Assembly (NCBI GenBank): GCA_017621015.1
Contig: JAGAUC010000206.1
Coordinates: forward strand, 1 to 5,346
Source of the DNA: Clostridia bacterium
Lineage (GTDB): Bacteria > Bacillota > Clostridia > Oscillospirales > CAG-272
Direction of reading: 5' to 3'
Length of the DNA stretch: 5,346 bases
Of this stretch, positions 1 through 5,346 are shown in pieces (positions within the stretch are counted from its first letter, which is position 1; each line of letters opens with the position of its first letter). The notes under the pieces are model-generated. The model was not told the origin of the DNA. It was given only the letters and a program-made list of their open reading frames with translations, and did no database searches. The position numbers and the translations under genes were made by a program.

Positions 1-453
1 ACTGTCTGGGCGGAGGGCGGCAAGGGCGGCGAGGCGCTTGCGCGCGAGGTGGTTCGTCTGTGCGAGGAGGAAACGGGTAACTTCACCTATTCCTACGAGC
101 TGGACGGTACCATCGAGCAAAAGATCGAAGCCATTGTTAAAAAGGTCTACGGCGGCGACGGCGTTGCCTTCCTGCCTGCGGCCAAAAAGCAGATCGATAC
201 CCTCACCGCACTTGGCTTTGCCAACTGTCCCGTTTGCATCGCTAAGACCCAGTACAGCTTCTCGGACGATCCCACAAAGCTCGGTGCACCCGAAGGCTTT
301 ACGGTTACGGTCCGTAACGTCAAGGTCTCTGCCGGTGCCGGCTTCCTTGTGGTGCTGACGGGTGACATTCTCACCATGCCCGGCCTTCCCAAGGTTCCCG
401 CGGCCGAGAGGATCGATTTTGACGAGAACGGCAAGATCACAGGCCTGTTCTGA
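1..453 (+). CDS. fhs: Formate--tetrahydrofolate ligase, C-terminal part (5' end outside window)
   Basis: The frame is open from the first base of the window to TGA at 451-453, giving 150 residues. The family is usually about 555 residues, so roughly the last quarter is present. The enzyme is cytosolic and joins formate to tetrahydrofolate using ATP, giving 10-formyl-THF for purine synthesis and one-carbon or acetogenic metabolism. Recognisable conserved blocks are VWAEGGKGG at the left edge, VYGGDGVAFLPAAKKQ, CPVCIAKTQYSFSDDP, GAPEGFTVTVRNVKVSAGAGF, the very conserved TGDILTMPGLPKVPAAERID, and the usual C-terminal ending GKITGLF. The N-terminal ATP-binding P-loop domain lies outside the window. 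A GTG at 49 is an internal valine codon, not a start, because strong family similarity continues upstream of it. The gene is truncated only by the window edge; the frame is clean. It is followed by a hairpin and appears to be a separate transcription unit from the his genes. Confidence 0.97.
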   Translation, partial: TVWAEGGKGGEALAREVVRLCEEETGNFTYSYELDGTIEQKIEAIVKKVYGGDGVAFLPAAKKQIDTLTALGFANCPVCIAKTQYSFSDDPTKLGAPEGFTVTVRNVKVSAGAGFLVVLTGDILTMPGLPKVPAAERIDFDENGKITGLF

Positions 454-463
454 TTTTTCACCG

Positions 464-501
464 GAGGCTGTCGCCGAAAGGGGCGACAGCCTCTCCCTTT
501 T
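464..501 (+). terminator. Probable intrinsic terminator after fhs
   Basis: A perfect 12-bp inverted repeat, GAGGCTGTCGCC (464-475) and GGCGACAGCCTC (482-493), encloses a six-base loop GAAAGG. The stem starts 10 bases after the fhs stop codon. It is followed by TCCCTTTT (494-501), so the T run is short and starts late; a second run of five T lies at 516-520. The very stable G+C-rich stem and its position favour a rho-independent terminator, but the weak T run leaves room for a role in mRNA 3'-end protection. An outer pairing of TTTTTCA (454-460) with TGAAAAA (501-507) is also possible. Confidence 0.75.
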
Positions 502-553
502 GAAAAAACACCTCCTTTTTACCAAAATACCGTTAAATTCTTTCCAATATCTA

Positions 554-582
554 TTGACAAGAGCCTTCTTTTGTGATATCAT
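554..582 (+). promoter_or_regulatory. Sigma-A type promoter of the his operon (extended -10)
   Basis: A perfect -35 box TTGACA (554-559) is followed after exactly 17 bases by TATCAT (577-582), one mismatch from TATAAT. TG at 574-575, one base before the -10, makes it an extended -10 promoter. The surrounding DNA is A+T-rich compared with the flanking genes. The predicted transcription start is near A589, which gives a leader of about 54 nt before the hisZ start codon. It is the only convincing promoter seen in the window and should drive the whole his gene run. Confidence 0.85.
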
Positions 583-588
583 GTTACT

Positions 589-600
589 ACGCTAAAGCGT
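589..600. promoter_or_regulatory. Candidate operator dyad at the his transcription start
   Basis: ACGCT (589-593) and AGCGT (596-600) form a 5-bp inverted repeat with a two-base centre, lying at about +1 to +12 of the predicted transcript. A repressor bound here would block promoter use. AAGCG recurs at 603-607, eight bases after its copy at 595-599. In RNA the same bases could form only a weak 4-bp stem with a TAAA loop, so a DNA-binding role is more plausible. Which regulator would bind is unknown; a TrpR/YerC-family histidine repressor is one guess. The dyad is short enough to be chance. Confidence 0.35.
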
Positions 601-630
601 TGAAGCGAATGCGTGCTTTTTAAAAACCAC

Positions 631-635
631 GGAGG
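631..635 (+). promoter_or_regulatory. Ribosome binding site that fixes the hisZ start
   Basis: GGAGG lies seven bases before ATG 643. An in-frame GTG at 613 would start upstream of this site and has no Shine-Dalgarno sequence of its own, so ATG 643 is the start used here. Confidence 0.9.
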
Positions 636-642
636 ACATAGT

Positions 643-1740
643 ATGTCGATCGATTCCACCCTTCTCAAAAGCGAAGAAAAGGTCATCCTCAAGCTTCGCG
701 GACTTTACAGAAAATACGGATATACCCACTTTAAAATGAGCAAATTCGAGGAATATGATCTGTACGCCACCAACAAGGAGTTTTTGGTGTCGGACAGCGT
801 CATTACCTTTACCGATACCAGCGGCAAGCTGATGGCCCTCAAGCCTGATGTCACGCTCTCCATCGTCAAGAACTCGGCGGACGGGGCGGGTCTTGTCAAC
901 CGTTTTTACTATAATGAAAACGTCTACCGCATTTCGGATAAAACACACCATTACAAGGAGATCATGCAAACGGGTCTTGAGTGTATCGGTGATCTCACGC
1001 CCTATCACTTTTGCGAGGTCGTGCGCCTGGCGGCCATGAGCCTTGGCGCCATCTCCGAGGGCTCGGTGCTCAACGTCTCGCACCTGGGCGTCATCTCGGC
1101 GGCGCTGGACGGACAGGAGTTCGGCGTGGGACGCGGCGAGCTTCTCTCCTGCATTGAAAATAAAAATACGGGCGGCGTTCGCGCGCTTTGCCAGCAGTAT
1201 GACATCGGCCCCGCGCGTACCGCCTTTCTCGAGGCACTTACCGCGGCCTACGGTGAGCCGAAGGAGGTGCTGGCAACCCTTCGCGCCAAAACCAAGGAGA
1301 AAAAGATCCTTGCCGCGCTTGAGGAGTTTGAGAGCATTCTCGCACTTTGCGGCCGAGTCGAGGGCGTTCGTCTTTCGGTAGACTTCTCGCTGGTCAGCGA
1401 TATGAATTACTACAACGGCCTCACCTTCCGCGGCTATGTACAGGGCGTTCCCACCAGCGTGCTTCGCGGCGGTCAGTACGATAAGCTGATGGAAAAGATG
1501 GGCAAGACCTCTCGCGCCATCGGCTTTGCCGTATACCTTGATCTTCTCGACCGTTTGGAAAAGAAAAGCGACTACGACGTGGACGTGCTTCTCCTGGTTT
1601 CCGAGAGCACGCCGACCGATGCCATTCTGAAGGAGACCGAGGCACTGATCGCTAAGGGAAAAACCGTTTCGGTGCAAACAAAAATGCCCGAAAAGCTGAG
1701 ATACAAGCAAGCAATAACGCTGGGAAAGGAGAGCCTGTGA
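643..1740 (+). CDS. hisZ: ATP phosphoribosyltransferase regulatory subunit HisZ
   Basis: A 365-residue paralogue of the histidyl-tRNA synthetase (HisRS) catalytic core. HisZ joins short-form HisG in a hetero-octamer, is needed for its activity, and takes part in feedback inhibition by histidine. Visible HisRS-like blocks are LMALKPDVTLSIVKN (about 63-77), the motif-2-like NRFYYNENVYR (86-96), QTGLECIG (109-116), DMNYYNGLTFRGY (253-265), and a motif-3-like GGQYDKLMEKMG with AIGFAVYLD (276-300). The HisRS signature RGLDYY is replaced by SDMNYY (252-257), so the catalytic arginine is missing, as expected for HisZ rather than a synthetase. After residue 310 there is a short alpha/beta region (VDVLLLVS...RYKQAITLG) that looks like a reduced remnant of the anticodon-binding domain. 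The length fits HisZ. The start is set by GGAGG at 631-635. Its TGA overlaps the hisG start ATG by one base, and the direct link to a short hisG supports the assignment. Confidence 0.95.
   Translation: MSIDSTLLKSEEKVILKLRGLYRKYGYTHFKMSKFEEYDLYATNKEFLVSDSVITFTDTSGKLMALKPDVTLSIVKNSADGAGLVNRFYYNENVYRISDKTHHYKEIMQTGLECIGDLTPYHFCEVVRLAAMSLGAISEGSVLNVSHLGVISAALDGQEFGVGRGELLSCIENKNTGGVRALCQQYDIGPARTAFLEALTAAYGEPKEVLATLRAKTKEKKILAALEEFESILALCGRVEGVRLSVDFSLVSDMNYYNGLTFRGYVQGVPTSVLRGGQYDKLMEKMGKTSRAIGFAVYLDLLDRLEKKSDYDVDVLLLVSESTPTDAILKETEALIAKGKTVSVQTKMPEKLRYKQAITLGKESL
1727..1731 (+). promoter_or_regulatory. Ribosome binding site of hisG
   Basis: AGGAG lies inside the end of hisZ, eight bases before ATG 1740, five before GTG 1737 and 17 before ATG 1749. 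The spacing favours ATG 1740. Confidence 0.7.
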
Positions 1741-2378
1741 TGGGACAAATGCTTCAGATCGCCCTGCCCAAAGGTCGGCTTGGCGAAAAGGTGTTCAAAA
1801 TGTTTGCCGCCGCGGGCTTTGATTGCCCTGAGGCGCTTGAGGATACGCGAAAGCTGATCTTTGAGAATCCCGAGGCCGGCGTTTGCTTTTTCTGGGTCAA
1901 GCCCTCGGACGTAGCCATTTACGTCGAGCGCGGCGCGGCCGACGTCGGCGTTGTGGGCAAGGACATTCTGATGGAATATAAGCCGGAGCTGTTTGAGCTT
2001 CTCGACCTTGAGGTAGGCAAATGTCGCCTGGCCGTGGCCGGTAAAAAGGGCTTTTACGATTCCACCGAGCACACGCTCCGCGTGGCCACCAAATTCCCAA
2101 GCGTAACGATGGAATACTACGCAAAAAAGTGCCGCGACATTGACATTATTAAGCTCAACGGCTCGATCGAGCTGGCACCCATTCTGGGGCTTTCCGACGT
2201 CATTCTGGATATTGTGGAGACCGGAAAGACGCTTTTGGAAAACGATCTCGAGCCCTTTGAGACCGTGGCCGAGGTCAGCGCACGCCTTGTGGCCAACCGC
2301 TCGGCATTTCAGTTTAAAAATGAGGAGATCCAAAAGCTCCTTGAGGGACTCAAGGCACAGGTGGAGGCAAAAAGATGA
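1740..2378 (+). CDS. hisG: ATP phosphoribosyltransferase catalytic subunit HisG, short form
   Basis: Catalyses the first step of histidine synthesis, joining ATP and PRPP to give phosphoribosyl-ATP. At 212 residues it is the short form, which lacks the C-terminal histidine-binding domain of about 80 residues and depends on HisZ, encoded just upstream. Conserved parts are the N-terminal LQIALPKGRL (5-14), DVAIYVERGAADVGVVGKD (57-75), and the PRPP-binding region running from KLNGSIELAP through LSDVILDIVETGKTL (138-165), with D157, E160 and T161-G162-K163-T164 forming the phosphate loop. The start is not fully certain. ATG 1740 has the best Shine-Dalgarno spacing and overlaps the hisZ stop by one base (TGATG). 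GTG 1737 would add one residue. ATG 1749 (MLQIALPKG) matches the usual family start best but is far from the ribosome site. The stop overlaps the hisD start by four bases (ATGA), suggesting coupled translation. Confidence 0.96.
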   Translation: MGQMLQIALPKGRLGEKVFKMFAAAGFDCPEALEDTRKLIFENPEAGVCFFWVKPSDVAIYVERGAADVGVVGKDILMEYKPELFELLDLEVGKCRLAVAGKKGFYDSTEHTLRVATKFPSVTMEYYAKKCRDIDIIKLNGSIELAPILGLSDVILDIVETGKTLLENDLEPFETVAEVSARLVANRSAFQFKNEEIQKLLEGLKAQVEAKR

Positions 2379-3655
2379 TCCGCATACTTGATTATAAGCA
2401 AATCGAAACCAAGGAGATCTTCGCGCGCATGGCGCCCAAAAGCCAAGTGGAGGACGTGGTGGCAGAGATCCTTGAGGACGTAAAAAACAACGGAGACGAG
2501 GCTCTTTTCCGCTACTGCGAAAAGTTTGACCGCGCTAGGCTCACCTCGCTTGAGGTCACAAATGAGGAATTTGAGGAGGCCATGACAACGGTCGATGCCG
2601 ACTTCATTCGCATTCTGAAGGAGGCCGCCGCCAACATTCACCGCTTCCACAGCGCGCAAAAGCGCGAGGGCTTCACCCTAAAAAGCGAAAACGGTGTTAT
2701 TGTCGGTCAGCGCATCCTGCCCATCGAGAAGGCCGGTCTTTACGTGCCCGGCGGCACCGCCGCTTACCCCTCGACTGTCCTTATGGACAGCATCCCCGCC
2801 AAGATCGCGGGCTGCCGTGAGATCGTCATGGTCACGCCCCCGAGTGCGAACGGCAAGATCGCCGCTCCCATTCTGGCGGCGGCAAGGATCGCAGGTGTAG
2901 ACCGCGTGTTCAAGATCGGTGGCGCGCAAGCGATCGCCGCGCTGGCGTACGGCACCGAGAGCGTGCCGCGCGTAGACAAGATCGTCGGCCCCGGCAACGC
3001 CTTTGTGGCCGAAGCCAAAAAGCAGGTGTTTGGACAGGTGTCCATCGATATGATCGCAGGCCCGAGTGAGATCCTGGTCGTTGCCGACGGTAAGGCCAGC
3101 GCCAAAAACGTGGCGGCCGACCTTCTCTCGCAAGCCGAGCACGACAAGCTGGCCAGCGCGGTCCTGGTCACCGACAGCGGCGAGCTGGCTCTGGCCGTTC
3201 AGGCCGAGCTTGAGCGCCAGATCCCCTTGCTCGAGCGGCAGGAGATCGCACGCGCCTCGATTGAAAACGCGGGCAAGATCCTTGTGGTCGCGTCGATCGA
3301 CGAGGCCATTGAAATGGCCAACATCCTGGCTCCCGAGCACCTGGAGCTTTGCCTGGACAATCCCTTTGATTATCTGGACAAGGTACAGAACGCCGGCTCG
3401 GTCTTTCTCGGCCGAAGCTGCCCCGAGGCGCTGGGCGACTACTATGCAGGCCCCAACCACACGCTTCCCACCAGCGGAACAGCACGCTTTTCCAGCCCCC
3501 TCTCGGTAGACGATTTCATCAAGAAATCTCAGTTTATCTACTACCCCGACGACGCCTTCCGTGCGGTAGCGGGCGACGTGGATCGCTTTGCGCGTGAGGA
3601 AGGTCTCACGGCGCACGGTCGAAGCGCAACCATACGTCTGGAGGACAAAGCATGA
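2375..3655 (+). CDS. hisD: Histidinol dehydrogenase
   Basis: A 426-residue, full-length zinc enzyme that oxidises L-histidinol to L-histidine in two NAD-dependent steps, the end of the pathway. Conserved blocks are PGGTAAYPSTVLM (125-137), KIGGAQAIAALAYGTESVP (180-198), DKIVGPGNAFVAEAKK (201-216), DMIAGPSEILVVAD (225-238), the SQAEHD motif with Q253 and H256, APEHLEL with E321 and H322, GDYYAGPNHTLPTSGTARF with D355 and H362, and EGLTAHGRSA with H414. These line up with the E. coli zinc and catalytic residues Q259, H262, E326, H327, D360 and H419 at a constant small offset, so the active site is complete. The start at ATG 2375 has GGAGG at 2363-2367, seven bases upstream, and overlaps the hisG stop. 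The stop overlaps the hisC start as ATGA. Confidence 0.98.
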   Translation: MIRILDYKQIETKEIFARMAPKSQVEDVVAEILEDVKNNGDEALFRYCEKFDRARLTSLEVTNEEFEEAMTTVDADFIRILKEAAANIHRFHSAQKREGFTLKSENGVIVGQRILPIEKAGLYVPGGTAAYPSTVLMDSIPAKIAGCREIVMVTPPSANGKIAAPILAAARIAGVDRVFKIGGAQAIAALAYGTESVPRVDKIVGPGNAFVAEAKKQVFGQVSIDMIAGPSEILVVADGKASAKNVAADLLSQAEHDKLASAVLVTDSGELALAVQAELERQIPLLERQEIARASIENAGKILVVASIDEAIEMANILAPEHLELCLDNPFDYLDKVQNAGSVFLGRSCPEALGDYYAGPNHTLPTSGTARFSSPLSVDDFIKKSQFIYYPDDAFRAVAGDVDRFAREEGLTAHGRSATIRLEDKA

Positions 3656-4713
3656 GTCAATTTTTCACAAGCCGTCTTTCGGCTCTCAAGCCATACACAC
3701 CGGGCGAGCAGCCAAAGGATACGGTATACATCAAGCTCAACACCAACGAATCGCCCTTCCCCCCGTCCGAGGGTGTTCAAAAAGCAGTAGCGGACGAGGC
3801 GGCACGGCTTCAGCTTTACTCCGACCCCGAGTGCCGTGACCTCAACCGAACCGCCGCCGACTTTTTCGGCGTAGGCACCGATCAGATCCTTATGACCAAT
3901 GGCTCGGACGAGATCCTCAACTTCGCCTTTATGGCGTTTGGTGACGATCAAAACCCCTTTGCCTTTCCGAGCATTTCCTACGGCTTTTACCCCGTGTTTG
4001 CGGCACTGAACCGCGTTCCCGCCAAGCCCATTCCGCTTGGGGCGGATTTTCGCATCAACGTTTTGGATTACAAGGACATCGGGGCCAACATCGTCATTGC
4101 CAATCCCAATGCCCCGACGGGTCTGTATCTCGGACTTGACGAGATCGAATACCTGCTTGAAAACAACCGCGACCACGTGGTGGTCATTGACGAGGCGTAC
4201 ATCGACTTCGGCGGCGAAAGTGCCGTTTCGCTGATTCCGAAATATGAAAATCTCCTGGTCACACGCACCTTCTCCAAATCCTATTCGCTGGCGGGCGCAC
4301 GTCTTGGCTTTGGCATCGGATCCCCGTCGCTTATCGCAGACCTTAACACCATCAAATACTCCACCAACCCCTACAATGTCAACCGCATGACCATGGCGGC
4401 AGGCAGGGCGGCTCTTCTGGATGCGGCGTATTACCGCGAGGGCTGTGATAAGATCATGAAAACGCGCGAGAGAACGCGACAGGCGCTCTTATCGCTCGGC
4501 TTTACGGTGACCGACTCTAAAACCAACTTCTTGTTTGCCGCTCACCAAAAAATCGGCGGCAAGGAGCTGTACCTTGCACTCAAGCAAAACGGAATTCTCG
4601 TCCGCCACTTTGATCTGCCCGAGATCGAGCGCTACAACCGCATCACCATCGGTACAGATGAGCAGATGGACATTCTTCTTGAAAAAATAAAATCCATTTT
4701 GAAAGGAATCTGA
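3652..4713 (+). CDS. hisC: Histidinol-phosphate aminotransferase
   Basis: A 353-residue PLP-dependent fold-type I aminotransferase that moves an amino group from glutamate to imidazole acetol phosphate, giving L-histidinol phosphate. Visible features are the N-terminal KLNTNESPFPPS (28-39), TNGSDEIL (82-89), NPNAPTG with N153, VIDEAYIDF with D180 and Y183 contacting PLP, the Schiff-base lysine K209 in RTFSKSYSLAGARLGFG, the phosphate-contacting R217, and the C-terminal substrate-carboxylate arginine R330 in YNRITIGT. Length and motifs match HisC. Related aminotransferases (aromatic, CobD-like) share this fold, but the position between hisD and hisB settles the role. ATG 3652 overlaps the hisD stop by four bases, with GGAGG at 3640-3644, seven bases upstream. 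hisB follows after two bases. Confidence 0.97.
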   Translation: MSQFFTSRLSALKPYTPGEQPKDTVYIKLNTNESPFPPSEGVQKAVADEAARLQLYSDPECRDLNRTAADFFGVGTDQILMTNGSDEILNFAFMAFGDDQNPFAFPSISYGFYPVFAALNRVPAKPIPLGADFRINVLDYKDIGANIVIANPNAPTGLYLGLDEIEYLLENNRDHVVVIDEAYIDFGGESAVSLIPKYENLLVTRTFSKSYSLAGARLGFGIGSPSLIADLNTIKYSTNPYNVNRMTMAAGRAALLDAAYYREGCDKIMKTRERTRQALLSLGFTVTDSKTNFLFAAHQKIGGKELYLALKQNGILVRHFDLPEIERYNRITIGTDEQMDILLEKIKSILKGI

Positions 4714-4715
4714 AT

Positions 4716-5303
4716 ATGAGAATCGGAAAAATTGAACGAAGAACCAACGAGACTGACATTTCCCTTACCCTTTCGCTGGACGGAAGCGGTATCGTAGACA
4801 TCAAGACCGACTGTGGCTTCCTTGGACATATGCTCACGCTGTTTGCCGCACACGGCGGCTTTGACCTTACGCTCCGTTGCACGGGCGACGCCAAGGTCGA
4901 CTACCACCACACGGTGGAGGATGTCGGCATTTGCCTGGGTCGCGCCTTTGCTCAGGCCATCGGCGACAAAAAGGGCATCACGCGTTACGGCGACCGCCTT
5001 CTCCCGATGGACGAAACGCTGATCCTCTCTGCTGTTGACATTTCGGGACGCGGCGGCCTCTTTATGGACATCGAGCTTACCAAGGAAAAGGTGGGCGACT
5101 TTGACACCGAGCTTGTAGAGGAATTCTTCATTGCCTTTACCCGCAATGCAGGCGTCACGCTTCACATCAAACAGATGAGCGGCAAAAACACCCACCATAT
5201 CATCGAGGGAATCTTCAAGTCAGTGGCACGCGCACTTTCGGCCGCCTCGCGCATTGATGAAGCAAACGCCGGCATCCTTCCCTCCACCAAAGGAGTACTT
5301 TGA
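4716..5303 (+). CDS. hisB: Imidazoleglycerol-phosphate dehydratase
   Basis: A 195-residue single-function HisB without the fused histidinol phosphatase domain found in E. coli. It dehydrates imidazole glycerol phosphate to imidazole acetol phosphate, using two manganese ions per active site in a 24-subunit assembly. Metal-binding motifs are all present: GHMLTLFAAHGGFDL (H38, H46), DYHHTVEDVG (H64, H65, E68), MDETLILSAVDISGRGG (98-114), EEFFIAFTRNAGVTLHI (135-151), and the second His-His-Glu signature KNTHHIIEGIFKSVARAL (H160, H161, E164). The C-terminus ILPSTKGVL is typical of the family. AAAGGA at 4702-4707 inside hisC, eight bases before ATG 4716, is the ribosome site. Since the phosphatase domain is missing, a separate histidinol phosphatase (PHP or HAD type) must be encoded elsewhere; none is in this window. 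Confidence 0.98.
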   Translation: MRIGKIERRTNETDISLTLSLDGSGIVDIKTDCGFLGHMLTLFAAHGGFDLTLRCTGDAKVDYHHTVEDVGICLGRAFAQAIGDKKGITRYGDRLLPMDETLILSAVDISGRGGLFMDIELTKEKVGDFDTELVEEFFIAFTRNAGVTLHIKQMSGKNTHHIIEGIFKSVARALSAASRIDEANAGILPSTKGVL

Positions 5304-5346
5304 TGACCGTTATCGTTGACTACGGCGTGGGAAATCTCTTTTCCCT
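5303..5346 (+). CDS. hisH: Imidazole glycerol phosphate synthase glutaminase subunit HisH, N-terminal fragment (3' end outside window)
   Basis: Only the first 14 full codons are inside the window, reading MTVIVDYGVGNLFS. This matches the characteristic HisH N-terminus (V/I-x-DYGxGNLxS), the first strand of the class I glutamine amidotransferase domain. HisH releases ammonia from glutamine and channels it to HisF, which forms imidazole glycerol phosphate and AICAR. ATG 5303 overlaps the hisB stop by one base (TGATG), with AGGAG at 5291-5295, seven bases upstream. The catalytic Cys-His-Glu residues lie beyond the window. The call rests on the short motif plus the operon position directly after hisB. 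Confidence 0.9.
   Translation, partial: MTVIVDYGVGNLFS

Noticed and set aside
362..595. 77-codon + strand open frame running from fhs into the intergenic region
   Set aside because: It overlaps the conserved end of fhs, crosses the terminator hairpin and promoter, has no ribosome site, and resembles no known family.
594..621. Attenuator-like hairpin AAAGC...GCTTT followed by T residues in the hisZ leader
   Set aside because: The stem is only 5 bp with a loop of 16 bases and the T run is shared with the stem; it would be too unstable to terminate transcription.
454..642. T-box riboswitch or histidine-rich leader peptide controlling the his operon
   Set aside because: The predicted transcript has only about 54 nt before hisZ, far too short for a T-box; no TGGxACC-type T-box sequence and no small frame with a run of His codons is seen in the intergenic region.
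613..642. Upstream GTG start extending HisZ by 10 residues
   Set aside because: It has no ribosome site, whereas ATG 643 has GGAGG at ideal spacing; the extra residues translate the Shine-Dalgarno region itself.
592..1710. Long antisense open frame (372 codons) opposite hisZ; similar ones opposite hisG (1572-2333), hisD (2678-3616), hisC (3541-4176) and hisB (4632-5198)
   Set aside because: All are in exact codon register with the sense genes, so they stay open simply because those genes rarely use TTA, CTA or TCA codons. None has a recognisable family motif, and the sense frames have complete catalytic motifs.

Overview
The window is an ordinary, intact stretch of bacterial chromosome. It holds the 3' end of a formate--tetrahydrofolate ligase gene (fhs), one intergenic region of about 190 bp, and the first six genes of a histidine biosynthesis operon: hisZ, hisG, hisD, hisC, hisB and the first codons of hisH. 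All genes read on the + strand, and every complete frame is open from start to stop.

The organism is most likely an anaerobic member of the Firmicutes, class Clostridia, possibly from the gut-associated Oscillospiraceae/Ruminococcaceae. The reasons are the short HisG paired with HisZ, the gene order hisZGDCB-H, strong GGAGG-type ribosome binding sites, a sigma-A type extended -10 promoter, and an Fhs of the type typical of acetogenic and fermentative clostridia. Coding DNA is fairly G+C-rich and the intergenic region is visibly A+T-rich. This placement is inference; genus and species cannot be read from the sequence.

Layout: 1-453 is the C-terminal 150 residues of Fhs. 464-501 is a perfect 12-bp hairpin with a short, imperfect T run, which probably ends fhs transcription. 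554-582 is an excellent promoter (TTGACA, 17-bp spacer, TGaTATCAT). A small dyad at 589-600 sits on the predicted transcription start and is a candidate operator. The leader is only about 54 nt, so there is no room for a T-box riboswitch. From 643 to the window end the his genes are packed with 1- to 4-nt overlaps or a 2-nt gap, each with its own Shine-Dalgarno sequence inside the preceding gene.

HisZ and HisG together form the ATP phosphoribosyltransferase of the first step. HisB makes imidazole acetol phosphate (step 6; HisH with HisF carries out the preceding step). HisC transaminates it to histidinol phosphate. HisD carries out the last two oxidations to histidine. The remaining genes (hisA, hisF, hisI/hisE and a histidinol phosphatase) are expected beyond the right edge. 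Fhs makes the 10-formyl-THF that purine synthesis uses to recycle AICAR, the by-product of the HisH/HisF step, so the neighbourhood makes metabolic sense even though the two units appear to be transcribed separately.

I found no mobile element, CRISPR array, RNA gene or undescribed system. The most useful open question is the regulation of the his promoter.
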